From: Argentina anserina
Lineage: Eukaryota > Streptophyta > Magnoliopsida > Rosales > Rosaceae
Assembly (NCBI RefSeq): GCF_933775445.1
Contig: NC_065877.1
Coordinates: 22,816,001 to 22,880,000, forward strand
DNA length: 64,000 nucleotides
Reading direction: 5' to 3'
Positions 36,427 through 49,788 of the stretch are shown piece after piece; the stretch's first letter is position 1; each line of letters opens with the position of its first letter. A model generated the notes under the pieces. The model was not told the origin of the DNA and ran no database searches. It was given only the letters and a program-made list of their open reading frames with translations. The translations under genes were made by a program, and so were the position numbers.

Positions 36427-36432
36427 AATAAA
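36427..36432 (+). terminator. Candidate polyadenylation signal
   Basis: AATAAA occurs about 160 bases after the stop codon of the LURP-one-related gene, in AT-rich sequence, at a distance usual for a plant 3' UTR. Confidence 0.45.
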
Positions 36433-36971
36433 TTAATAATGATTAACAAAACGATGTTACTTGAACCCAATGCTCTTGACTATTCCCTGTCTTGTACAAA
36501 ACGCAGAATTCTACGTTTCTCTAGACTTTTCGACCTGGATTCGGTTCTTATTTTCTCACTTTTTTTCAGTTAATGCTGAGCTCTGGCTCGCAGATCTTCT
36601 ATCAGATATGGGGCTGACGTAGCTAGCTAGTCTTGTACCTTCGTTAATTTTCAACTTCTCACTTACAAATAATCTATAGATTTATTATTTATAGGTGGCT
36701 CGATCGATAGACTACTTAAATGAGGGAGGACTTTACATCAACCCGATTATTTATAGGAAAAATACAATTAATATGCTTAATTAGTCTCCAACTTCAGACC
36801 CCGATACCTTTGTTTGCTTGATCGACTAGCCAAGGAAGGGGTAATAATCTTCAATATTATAACGTTTTTTTATCAAATATTATAACTGTCTTCAAATGAG
36901 AAACTCTGGCAGGATAGCTAGCTAGGAGAGTCACCAATAATGTTGAAAATTATTGTTATTGAACACCGAAA
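36433..36971. other. Intergenic DNA, no gene seen
   Basis: AT-rich sequence downstream of the LURP-one-related gene. I see no coding region or repeat boundary before the hAT-like element. Confidence 0.5.
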
Positions 36972-36979
36972 CTCATATA

Positions 36980-37461
36980 CAATGGTCTAAATATCGTTTT
37001 TGTTATCGTATCGGTCGAGAGGTAAAATGATATATCGGGAGATATATCAGTTTTATCGGATTTGCTTATTTTCAATAAAATTTATAAAATTATACTTTAA
37101 TATGTATCAAATAAACTAAAAAAACGGTACTAAGTAAACTAAAGAAAATAAATACTTAATTTAATGACAATTAAAATACACGAATAACATCTAATAATAA
37201 AAATAGGTATTTAAGAATGATTATTTAGACTTAAAATTCATCATATATATTTAAAATATATATGAAAAAATGAAAAAAAAAATGAAAAAAAAAAGGAAAT
37301 AAATATTAAAAAATTAAACAAAAATTGAGAAAATAATAAAAAAATCAAAATTTGACCGATATTTGACCGTTGACCGATATAGTCAACCGATATGGCGATA
37401 TCGTATCGTTTTCTAAATATCAGCGATATATCGACCGATATATCCGATATTTAGAACACTG
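36980..37461 (+). mobile_element. hAT-like non-autonomous element with perfect 8-bp TSD
   Basis: Termini are CAATGGTCTAAATATCG at left and, reverse-complemented, CAGTGTTCTAAATATCG at right. CTCATATA flanks both sides (36972-36979 and 37462-37469). CAGTG-type ends and an 8-bp target duplication are the marks of the hAT superfamily. The 482-bp interior is AT-rich with repeated CGATAT motifs near both ends (possible transposase binding sites) and no coding capacity. A second, inverted copy starts near 63540. Confidence 0.85.
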
Positions 37462-37514
37462 CTCATATATAACAGCTTGTGTATATAATTATATATATAA
37501 ATATACATGACTGT

Positions 37515-38231
37515 TCACCTGCGGAACTATTTTTCAGGGACAAAACGGGACAAATGATATGTGGTCATTAGATGTAAATAAACTAAATCAGAAGGGTGAA
37601 AATAAACTTTACATCCCTCCTTGGCTCCAGCTGATCCATCGCCCATCTTTCTTCCACCCCGCCACCTCCTTCCTAATTTTCTCTCCCTCTCCCCTTTATT
37701 CTTATGGTTCACTCCATCTGTGCGGGGTTGATCTTGTTTGAGAGATGAATGAACTTCATTGGAATTTGGGCTTATATCAAGGATGCGAATTACGTCAGAC
37801 AAGATTTCTCTTAGTTTTGTATAATTGTGTTCTAGGTTGAATCGAAATCCAGGATTCACTATTATGCAAGTGTTCTGGTTTTTCCGAGTTAAATCACTAC
37901 AATCTGAAGTCTGAACAATAGAATTTCAGAAATCCCCAATTCTCTATTCCGATTCTTTAGATAATATTGAAATTCAATCAAAATTTTTGATGAATGAATT
38001 TAAATTGAGCAAGAGACTAAGAAAATCGAGAGTTAAGAGAAGGAGAAGAGGAGATGGGATACATGCAAAGGAGAATTGAAGGTGAGAGTTCTGGGCTTGT
38101 GGCTTGGATGATGAACATGACAATTATTAGTTTGTTATGTAAATGATGTAGACCATCAGATATGAAGGGAGGAATCAAGGGTCGATATTACTCTGTCCCG
38201 TTTTGTCTCTCAAAAATAGGTCCGCAGGTGA
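37515..38231. mobile_element. Non-autonomous TIR element next to (TA)n
   Basis: The left end TCACCTGCGGAACTATTTTT and the reverse-complemented right end TCACCTGCGGACCTATTTTT pair, and the similarity continues through GACAAAACGGGACA for about 38 bases in all. The interior (about 640 bp) has no recognisable gene. TA-rich sequence lies on both sides, (TA)n beginning about 30 bases to the right. Confidence 0.7.
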
Positions 38232-38253
38232 GCGGACTTGTGTATATATATAA

Positions 38254-38259
<6 letters not shown>

Positions 38260-38310
<51 letters not shown>
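38260..38310. repeat. (TA)n microsatellite
   Basis: Uninterrupted run of about 25 TA units, forming the left border of a foldback element whose right border is another (TA)n run at 38708-38742. Confidence 0.9.
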
Positions 38311-38314
<4 letters not shown>

Positions 38315-38701
38315 CTATACATAGTGAAACTTAACTATGAAATTACAGAGTAAAGTTTCAATTTTGACATACTTTTTTATCAATTTTTTTCACCATAAGC
38401 GATTCAATATTTAAGTATGTTATTTAAGATCATCCCTACAAAATTACATCTAATTCGGACACGTTTGAGTTTTCAAAATTGAGATTTACACGAACGGTTT
38501 ACGTTGAACAGTTTTAATTCATTCATTGATTTAATCTAATTTCAATACCTTAACGATGTCCGAATTATATGAAATTTTGTAGGGATTATCTTGAATAGCA
38601 TACCTAAATATTGAATCGCTTATGGTAAAAACAATTGACCGAAAAATGTGTTAAAATTGAAACTTCACTCTGTAATTTCAGAGTGAAATTTCACTCTGAA
38701 T

Positions 38702-38707
<6 letters not shown>
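38311..38707. mobile_element. Foldback element bounded by (TA)n on both sides
   Basis: The left arm (TTACAGAGTAAAGTTTCAAT, then CCATAAGCGATTCAATATTT) pairs with the right arm (ATTGAAACTTCACTCTGTAA, and AAATATTGAATCGCTTATGG). The palindrome runs inward to an ACAAAATT..AATTCGGACA pair. The loop contains ACACGAACGGTT. No coding sequence. The centre is nearly identical to the element at 52306-52650. Confidence 0.75.
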
Positions 38708-38742
<35 letters not shown>

Positions 38743-38745
<3 letters not shown>

Positions 38746-39584
38746 TCTCTCCTCGATCTTTGAGTGAAACTATTTGAAGATTCATTTCATTTCACCACAA
38801 AAATAAAAATCCAATACCGCAAGAAGAAGCTGCATGTGGAATAGTACGTACGTGAAACCCAGAAAAAAAAAACAGAACTTGCAAAAAACAGAAGCGGAAA
38901 AGGCCGCAAAGAAAAATTAAAGTGGGCGAGAAAACAGGAGAGACAACTATATATTGAGTTTTAATTCCAAGAGATGACATTTTGTCTGTAGAATATATAA
39001 TTGATGATAGATATTAGATCGACATCTTAAACAGAAGAACGCAATATGATTGGGATAAAGAGAATTGTTCTCAATTTGTAGGCTTGAGCTCCAGTTCTGA
39101 TTAAGACAATCTCCTGATCCTGACTTTTCTAGCAAAACCTGTAATCTACTAGCCATTAATTATTTAATTTTGTAGCGTAAGTTATGAAATTGGTGAGCAA
39201 ATAAGTTGACTGAGGCATCCATGCATACATGCGCATATTTTGTGCTAAAAGTCATCACCATTCTCGAAGTTGAACCACGAAATTATATTTGGATGTTGAC
39301 GCCTTCGATCAATTCTATAAAGGGTGATTGGAAAATTTTGAATCAAAATCCATCAAATTGGTAAATGGGGCACAGTATTGGTGGTGGTACCAGAATAATT
39401 AGGACAGACAAAGATAGGTACATATATGGCAATGAAGTTGGGGCATCGATCATCCATTCATCCGTCATGCATGCATTTGTAATATACGAGACATTTGACA
39501 TCTCCCTTGCGATATTGTAAGGTCTCAATCTCTCGAACAGAAACAAAATAGTCATATGTGAAGTCGAAAACTACTTGTTTCCAT
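38743..39584. other. Intergenic DNA, no gene seen
   Basis: No coding region or RNA gene recognised; short frames on the minus strand lack any family motif. Confidence 0.5.
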
Positions 39585-41633
39585 TGTTGGAAAGGATTTC
39601 ACTATTTATTCTAGACCAATGTAATAAAATGAATTTGAGTAGACGCATTTAAATTTGTAATGATAATTATAAACTTATATTTTCTGGCATTAAGAGCTAC
39701 AAAACGTATATTTATCTGGTTAAATTAGTTATGGTGTGAATAAGAAATTGTCACTGTAAACGTGAAAACTATTTAAATTCCGGAATGTGTGACGACTTAA
39801 CCACTTTGATTTGTGATGTAAGATTCAATACGATTAAATTCTATAACGACAGATTTAATGAGATTAAATTTTTTAACTGTCGAATTCATTGTGTAACAAT
39901 TGTAACGGATGAAATGAAATTCATTGAGCTAATGGTCGTAATGTTTTAGAATTCATTACCTAACATCTGTAACGGTCGTAACGTATGAAAATTCATTTCG
40001 TAACCGTTTTAACTTATGATAAGAAATTCATTTATGAATTCATGAGAATTCATTTAGTGATCCAAGTTTCCCTCTATAAATAACGATCAATTGTTCCATT
40101 CTTTTTAAAACGAATTTAAAAATGGATTCAGAACTTGATTCAGACACACATTCAGATTAAGAAACTTCTTCATTCTCTCTCTCTCGCTCTAGTTTCGTTC
40201 TTTGGTTCTATAATCTCTGGTGATATAAAAGGTTCATTCCAGTTCGCTGGTATTCTTGTAGCAGTGTAGCTTCAAAGATATGTAAGTCATTGTATCCTAG
40301 GAGACTAGCGCCATTGAGTCCTTGCACCGATAGAGGCGGCGTAATTTTCTTAAGGACAATGTGGTATCACACACAACTCGACTTTTCCTTTTATTCGTTT
40401 GGTACTGGTTGAGTGATCGTTTCCAGTTTTCTTAATCCTGAATTTTTGTTCCCGCATAGTTATTTTCTTATTTATCTTTATTTTAGAACTTAATTTATTA
40501 TCTATATATTTGCAATATCGCCCCATTTTTATTTACAATCTTAAGATATTTGTTGAGTTTGGTTTACAATTTTAAGACAATCATCGATATTGCTTATATA
40601 ATGCGAGGAACCCCGAGGAGGATATTGATCGGCCTAAAGGATTGACGTTTCTATCGAAGTTTGTTGACGTACAGAATATTTACAAGATGGAATCGGTTTC
40701 CTACACGGATATTGATGCATACGATATTAAATTGTTGCCAATGCATATATTGTAATGGTTATAGTAATTAACACTTATGAGTTGTTTTTCAAGAATTAAT
40801 AACCGAAAGTGGTTATGTGAGAAATTGTTGAAATAAACAAAGAATCGACTTGAGTATCGACCATGCATAAACATGTTATTGTACCTATCTCAATCTCAAA
40901 CGGAGAAAATTCTAAGAAGTTCAATGACCTTCATTTGAGGAATGATATCACTAAAATTGTGATGAAAGGTGTTGAGACACCATGTGATATAAAAATCACT
41001 TCAAGTCCCTTGGTATCCAAGAATGACATGATAATGAATGTTGACGATATCATCAAGAGACTCCGACATGGAGAGTGTTGCAAGCTGTGAGTGGCCTACA
41101 CTGGATGAGAACATGTTTGATAGTCCGGACATGGAAGAAGTCAATGATTATGACTGAAGAATAATGGACTTAGTGTTGTGTTATGACCAAGCTAAGCTTA
41201 TGAATTGATCTTGAGAAAGGAACTAAAATTTCATTAAATAAATGTATGTTCCTAAGGCCTATATGAGTATAAACTCAGTATTGACAAGTTTGTTTTGTTT
41301 AAAAATGATATAGAGCCATGAGTTGTAATAACCCGAATTTCAATTATCATTTCTTCAAAGTAGAAATTGGTTTCGATAACCATTAAGTCGTTAATTGATT
41401 AAATTCAATTGACTCAAGAGTTGACTTTTAATCCATCACTCTTTTTAGAAACTGCCTTCATAAATGTTGTAGAGCTCGTCAATACGAGTTCATAGACACG
41501 CGGCACGTATTTTTCGGAAGTCGTATAAGAGAGTTTTTATAATTAGAAATTAGTTTCCAATTTTAGGAAACTATAAAAAGAGAGGAGAGAGAAATGGAAA
41601 CCATATACTTCAGTTTCATTTTCAGCCGAGCTC

Positions 41634-41634
<1 letters not shown>

Positions 41635-41667
<33 letters not shown>
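41635..41667. repeat. (CT)n microsatellite
   Basis: About 16 CT units in the leader region of the solo LTR, just downstream of the TATA-like motif. Confidence 0.9.
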
Positions 41668-41668
<1 letters not shown>

Positions 41669-43797
41669 CTGATTCCCTCTTCCTCCCTCTTTCTCAGATT
41701 TCATATTTTCCCTTGATCTCTCACTTCTGGCCGCCTTAGCAGCTGCCATTGGACTCGTAAGCATCTCACGGCTGAGCTGCTGTAATCTGGAGAGGGACAC
41801 CTCACGCTGTCGCCTGGGGAAGCCGCGCCAAGCCTTGGAAGCTTCAACAGTGTGCACCACCACCTGGGTTTCGGTCTCGTGCAAGTTTGAGGCCGGGGTT
41901 CTCCTTATTTTTGCCCTTGTGGTTCTTGGACTACATCTTCATCAGCTAGGAGGTTGAATTGGGCTGAAACCCTAAATTTCCCATCACTGCTACAGTGACA
42001 TTAGGTAAGGAAGCTGGTTTCTTCACTTGATTTTCAAATTGGGGTGAGTTTTGTGTGAGAAGTTCTTGCCTTTAACTTGTTTAGTTGGTGAGATTTTGTG
42101 AGGAGAAGTGAGTTTTAGTTTTGGGATTAAAGGGGTGGTTTGGGAGTAGTGGCAGTGAGCATTTGGTTGCTGTTTTTGGAGGGATTTGGTAGTCAAGTGT
42201 GAAGTCTTGGCATTTGTGAGTGAGTTCTTGTTGCTGAGTTTGTAGAAAGTTTACAACTTGTTAGTGACCATGTGTGGAGTTGGAGTTTGGAGGGGGTTAG
42301 TGTGTTTAAAGAGTGAAGGGTTAGGGATTTGAAGCAGTGAATTGGTAGAAGTGGTTATGCCACTGTTTTGTTGGGGATTTCCATTAGAGTTTTGAGTTCT
42401 AACTTTTGGTTCTAGTAAATGGTTGTTGGTTAGTAGCTTGAGTTTGTGGTAAAGTGAGTGGAGAGTTGTTTGTTGTAGTAACCTTGTGGTTATTTGGAAT
42501 TTAATTGTGTTGATGAGATGGGTGAGAAGTGAGAGAGTTTGGCTTGTTAAAGTCTTTTTGAGTTGTTTTATTTTATGTTGGACTTTCTTTTACTAAGTGA
42601 AGTCTTATCAGTTGGGTGTCAAAGCAAGTGAGTGAGCTCACTTAAAAGTAGCAAGGATTTAAGCGGCTTCAAGGTGAGTAAACCTCACGTTTTGGCTAGT
42701 TACCCTTGGTAGTAACAAGACCTATTACATTTTAATAGTTGCATTTGTTTAGCTTGAGAATGTGATTATATTGGTGATATACTATATGCACATCTAATTG
42801 GTAAAAAAAAAGATGTATGTATATAATATCATTGAATATATTATGGTTACATTACATTTGTGATAATTTATAATGTGATGCTTATTTAATGTTTGAGATA
42901 TTGTGTATATTTTGTTATTTTATATTGTGAATGTGGAGGATGAGACCGAGAGGGAATAAAATGTACATCTCGTCAAATTAAAGGTTTGTGGAGTATAACA
43001 GTATAGTTGAAGTATTGTGTGTTTTGTTTGACCGGAAGGGAATAAAATGTATCTTCCGGTATTATTAATAATGTTGTTAGTGTTGTTGGCTGGAAGGGAA
43101 TAAAATGTACTTTCCGGCAATATTGATGTGTTTGTGTGATATTGCCCAAGTGGCATGTGTGGTGTAGCATATGAGTGTGAGTTTGCTTAGTGGCGACTGT
43201 ATTGACAGATGAGAAGTATGAGTGTGTGATATGCTTTGAGTGGCGGCCTTTTTGGCTAAGTGAATGTGTGTACGTGTTTTGCCTTAAGACGTGGCCTTTT
43301 GGCAAAATAAATGTGTTGCGATAGTGCGGCCCAATGGGTGAAAATGAAATGGATTGTGGTTGTTTGATATTGATGTTGAGCCTATTAGCGTGGTCCTTGA
43401 TCGATTAACCTTAAAATCAATCTAAAATTATATGGACTTAATCGACTACGGTCTATGGGTAAGTAAAACATGATTTTATTATTATGGTTTTTAAAAGGGT
43501 TAATGGTTAAGGACTATGTTAAATGTTTGTGATGTAAGATTCTTATTCTTAGACTTATCTAATTGTTTTGTTATTTCCTGAACTACACTATTCCGCAGGA
43601 ATCACTAATTATTCTAATGTGTAGTGTAATCTCCTGAACTAAACTTATTGCAAGGATTACACTTTTCTTATCCTTTTTTTTGTGACGTGAATTTTTGAAC
43701 TACGTTTTCATACATGATTCACTATTTTTTTTTCTTGTATGAGTGAGTCTTGTGGGTAGTGTAGTGGTGTTGTGACAGTGGTATGGTGGCGTGATGT

Positions 43798-43868
43798 GTT
43801 GTGTAGTGTTGTGTAGTGTTGTGTAGTGTTGTGTAGTGTTGTGTAGTGTTGTGTAGTGTTGTGTAGTT
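43798..43868 (+). repeat. Seven-copy 10-bp tandem repeat
   Basis: The unit GTGTAGTGTT is repeated about seven times without change inside the solo LTR. It produces artificial His/Thr-rich open frames on the minus strand. Confidence 0.9.
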
Positions 43869-45714
43869 TGTTGTTGTACCAAAGAGGGAGGCCTTGTGGC
43901 AATAGGCAGTGTCTATTTTTCATGGGGGCCTGAGCTGAATAACTCACGAATAGTTATGTGTGAGGAGTATCATTCATGGGGGTATGAGCTGAACAACTCA
44001 TGAATGACTTAGTGATTGTTGAGTATCATCTAGGATGATGCTAGTGGTGTTGAGTGTTGTTTGTATGTTCATGTCGTGATTGTTATTTGTTAACTTATCT
44101 GTTGTATTTTATTGTATGTTTAAGTAATTTCTAAACTATGCTATTATGCAGGAATCACTTATCTTCTTATGTGCTTTTCTTCTTGTTATACGTGAATTCA
44201 TGAACTATGCTTTCCTGCATGATTCACTAATTGCTTTTTGGTTTAGTAGTGTGTGTTAGACCTTGAGTAAGAAGAGGTGGAGAAAGTGTTGTAGAATGTG
44301 TGATAAGCGTGGTGTTATTATTGGGTGGATGTTTATCTGCTGAGTAGTTATATTCAGTTTACTCATACCAGCAGTGAAGCTGACCGGCTTTGTGATTGCA
44401 ATCCCAGTGTACCAATCAATGGTGCAGGGAGTAGTACCGCAACTTGTACGTAGTTGCAGTTGGTGAGTCGAGCAACTGTCAGCAATGAACTGTTTTGTTT
44501 TCAGTTCTTTAGTTTTGGTGAGACTCGAGTGAATCTTACAACTATATTTATATACTTAAATGTAAATAGTGAGTTTGGATTTAAGTTGTAACTAAGTTGT
44601 TATTTAAATAAGAATCGATATTCAACAGCTGTATTGTAATTTCAATTAAATTGAGATTATTGTAGAGTGTTAGCATTCTAAATTTTAAAATTTTACTGTT
44701 CAAAATGTAGGGCCGCTACATGAGTGATGGATTATTGATAATGCCAATTGTCAAGGAAATAAAACTAGTGTTTTCCACCTATATTGATGAGTCCTTCGAA
44801 CGTATTGCATGAATATAGGTTAATTATATGATGCCTTGTGAATTAATATGCATGAGTATGAGACTTGTTTGAGACAAAACCAACGAGACCATTTTGATAT
44901 ATATGATTTGTGATCAATACGAAATAAAAGTTGATAATAAATTATTATTATTATCAAATATGGTTTAATGAGAATTCTCACAATGCCATATTCACTAATG
45001 GATTCAAGATCCAATGAATGTGATAAATGTATGATTGTCGAAAAACACAGTAATGGATATGTCATGACATGCTTATTTTTGGATGATAAGATTATCAAGC
45101 CCATTAAATATGGATATTGCTAATTTGAGCAAGCTAAACATATACATAAGTAAGTCTTGCAGTTAAGCATTGACATGCAATTGAAAAAGAACTCAAGTAC
45201 TTATAGTAGAGAGTACTATGATGAAAAACACTGTAGAGAGTTCTACAAGTCTATTCCTATGATGAAAAACAGTGATACCCATGATGAATGAGGTTAATCC
45301 TAAAGCTTTTAATAATTCTTATGCGTCGGAAATCCGAGCAAAGTAATGTAGGTTATTCTTAGTTAAGAGATCACCTATGTAAAAGAGAAGTGTGACCGCT
45401 TCTAAGGGAATTGTTTAAGGCATAATTCTTATCAAACTCTTATATAACCAAGTTTGTGTTCCATAGTCAAAACTGACACAATAATGAGAACTGAAATGTA
45501 TCAGGAAGATTCTTGTGTGAGGTATGTCATCATTTACACAAATGACGAGTAGTTTAAAGAAATCGCGTCTACTATTTAGTTAGTAAAGTAAACATATTTT
45601 TACAAGCAAGGTTCAAAGTACCAAACTTACCTATCCTATGTAGGTTTCAACAAAAGAAATCTATCACCAAGTTCTATCGAGTTTTTGGTTGCCAATTTCA
45701 TTCATGTGCGGAAT

Positions 45715-46777
<1,063 letters not shown>

Positions 46778-46800
46778 TGCAATACGGCCCACGGTTTTGT

Positions 46801-49020
46801 AATAATTGTCTTAAGGTTGTAAATAAAATTAAGGCGATATTGTAAATATATAAATAATAAATTTAATTATAAAATAAAGATAACTTGGACAATAATTATG
46901 TAAGAACATAAATTTAGGATTAAGAAATCTGGAAACTACCGAACGAATAGAATGAAAATTCAAGTCGTGTGTGATACCACACTGTTCATAAGATAATTAC
47001 GCCGCTTCTACCGGTGCAAGGACTCAATGACGCTAGTCTCTCAGGATACAACGACTTGCAAATCCTTCAAGTTGCACTACTACAAGAATTTCAGCGAACT
47101 GGAATGAACCATTTTTATCACCATAACAAGACAGCTAGGAATGAAACTTTGGAGAGAGAGAGAGAGAGAGAGAGAGGAGAAAGAAGTTTCTCAACCTGAA
47201 TGTGTTTCTGAATCAAGTTTTGAATACGTTTTTTTTCTTTTCAAATTCGTTAAAAAGAATGGAAGAATATATCGGTAAATGAATTCTCATGAATTTAGAA
47301 ATCAATTTCTTATCATAAGTTACAGAGGTTAAGAAATGAATTTCCATACGTTACGACCGTTACAGACGTTACGTAATGAATTCTCAAACGTTACAACTGT
47401 TACCTTAATGAATTTCATTTCATCTGTTACAATTGTTAAACAATGAATTCGACAGTTACAGAATTTAGTCTCATTAAATTAGTCGTTACAGAATTTAATC
47501 ATATTGAATCTGACGTTATAAAATTAAAGTGGTTAAGTTGTCACACATTCCGGAATTCAAATAGTTTTCACGTTTTGGGTGACAATTTCTTATTCACACC
47601 ATAACCAATTTAAGCAGATAAATATACTTTTTTTTAGCTCTTAATATCAGAGAATACAAGTTCATATTTATCATTACTAACTTAAGTGTGTCCACTCAAA
47701 TTCATATAATTAAATTGGTTTTAGAAAAAATAGTTAAATTGACTATTTTTCCATCAATTCCCCGCAAGAATAAAATTGGCGACCAAAGACTCAATAGGAC
47801 ATGGTGATAGATTTTTTTGGTTGAAACTTGCATAGGATAGGTAGGTTTGACCATTTGAACGTTCCCTTGTAAAAATATGCTTACTTACTAACTAAATAGT
47901 AGACGCGATGTTTTTGAACCACTCGTCAGTTGTATAAATGATGACATACCTCACATAGGAATCTTCATGATACATTCCACTTCTCATTATTGTGCCCGTT
48001 TTGGCCATGGAACACACGTCTGGTTCTGTAAGAGTTTGATAAGAATTGTGCCCTAAACAATTCCCTTAGAAGCGGCCACACTTCTCTCTTACATCGATGA
48101 TCTCTTAATTAAGAGTAACCTGCATTACTCTGCTCGGATTTCTGACGCATAAGAATTATTAAAAGCTTTAGGATTAACCTCATTCATCATGGGTATCACT
48201 GTTTTTCATCATAGGAATAGACTTGGAGAACTCTCTACAGTGATCCAAACTAATATTTACAATTTGGTTTTCCTTTTTGAACCTAGTTCTTGGGATCTCC
48301 AATCAGCTAGGTTGGGTATATACTGTAAAGATTTTTAATTTCCAATGGGCTTTAGTCTTATTCCCCTCAATGATTTATCAACTAACTCTGTGTTATAACA
48401 ATTTAGTTAATGGATCCATAATATTATCTTTAGACCTCACATAGTCTGTAGAGATAACTCTAATAGAGAGTAGATGTCATTTGTATCATGTCTTTAACGA
48501 ATGTGTAGATATTACTCCGTGTCATACTAATTACCAAGTGACTTTTACAATAAATGCAAATTGCATGTACGAGTTTTATCTATCTTGGTATATCTTCATA
48601 TATAGTCATTATGTCTCTTCCCCACATTTGTCTGGCGTACTTCACTCAGACAACATTGTAGATCTAATTTAATGACTTGTTTAGAGGATTTCAAGTACAT
48701 TGCTACACCTCCTAATATAGACACATACAATTACGTACTAAATTTTATTTCGTCTCAAATATCCATCTACATGATCACAAATATACTATAAGTACTTGAG
48801 TTCTTTTGCAATTGCATGTCAATGCTTAACTCCAAGATTTACTTATGTATATATTTACCTTGCTCAAAGTAGCAATATCCATATTTAATGGGCTTGATCA
48901 TTTTATCATCCAAAAACAAGTATATGTCATGATATATCAATTACTGTTTTTTGATAATGATACATTTATCGCATCATTGTTTTGAATCCATTGTGAATTT
49001 GTGATCAATAATAGCACACA
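46801..49020 (-). mobile_element. Decayed Ty1/copia copy C (LTR plus 3' internal region), inverted
   Basis: On the minus strand, 47757-49020 is the 3' internal region: a decayed RNase H stretch near 48420-48500, then CCTAGCTGATTGGAGATCCC and the CACTGTAGAGAGTTCTCCAA landmark also seen at 29230 and 45240. After it comes an LTR running from 47756 (TGATGGAAAAATAG) down to 46801. Unlike element B it keeps the segment between reverse transcriptase and RNase H (about 48260-48790). Everything is stop-riddled. It is tail-to-tail with element B. Confidence 0.75.
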
Positions 49021-49751
49021 TGCAGCTGTTTTTTTTTCTTACATAAATTACAGGGCCACCGATGTTATTTTCTAAATAAAACCCGATTAATTTGAACATT
49101 CTAAGGTACTATGTAGTACCCGACGTCTATATTTAAAAGAAACATAATTTTGACATAGTGCATAAGGGAGTTAGATAGTCTGTCATTTGTGTGTCAATTT
49201 CAATCAGTAGGGATATCTCGAACTTTGTTTTTTGGTGCATTTCTTAGGATTTTGTGTAGATGACAATACGATTTGGTATTGTAATACACGGTTGTTGAAA
49301 TTGAATTAAGTAGTAGTATCTTGACAAGTGGAGGAGAATCCAGGATGTGTGACCGATTCAATTTGATCTAAAAGTCATGAGACCGATCGACATGCTTGAA
49401 ATATTGAAACTACGTACGGATACATGCATGGGGTTGCAAATAGCAACATGTTGATTGAAACAGGAGACAGATCGATTCTAGACTTCTATTTTATGTGAGC
49501 CCGCTCTCTTCTTAGGGTTTACAAAAACTACAATTGCCACTCTAATCTATACACTTATAGCTCAAACATAATTTATTGATTAAAATACTTGTGAAATTAT
49601 AATCTAACCCGTATACCACATATTGTATTAAAGTAGATTGTAAATAAACAAAATAATGTGAAAATAAATTCTAATTATTTCCTTATAAAATCTCTTTGTA
49701 GCTTCCATTTCCCACAGTTTCCTCTAACTGTCACGTTCTTCTCTAATAATA

Positions 49752-49788
<37 letters not shown>

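Larger units (their letters stand above)
41324..44720 (+). repeat. Complete 3.4-kb solo LTR, chromovirus-like (copy 3)
   Basis: Starts TGTAATAACCCGAATTTC and ends TGTAGGGCCGCTACA. The 5 bases TGAGT occur immediately before (41319-41323) and after (44721-44725), a perfect target duplication. The DNA on either side is continuous copia element B: element A carries the uninterrupted equivalent, GAGTCATGGGTGGTGGATTG, near 26534. There is no second LTR or internal region, so this is a solo LTR left by LTR-LTR recombination. A TATA-like AACTATAAAAAGAGAG lies near 41570, followed by a (CT)n leader. The TGTAAY/..RTTACA-like termini suggest a Ty3/gypsy chromovirus (Tekay/Del group). Confidence 0.88.

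Noticed and set aside
43798..43868. Possible CRISPR-like array
   Set aside because: The repeat is a 10-bp head-to-tail tandem with no spacers, in a plant genome.
43700..43947. Thr/His-rich minus-strand frames
   Set aside because: They are translations of a 10-bp tandem repeat within the solo LTR.
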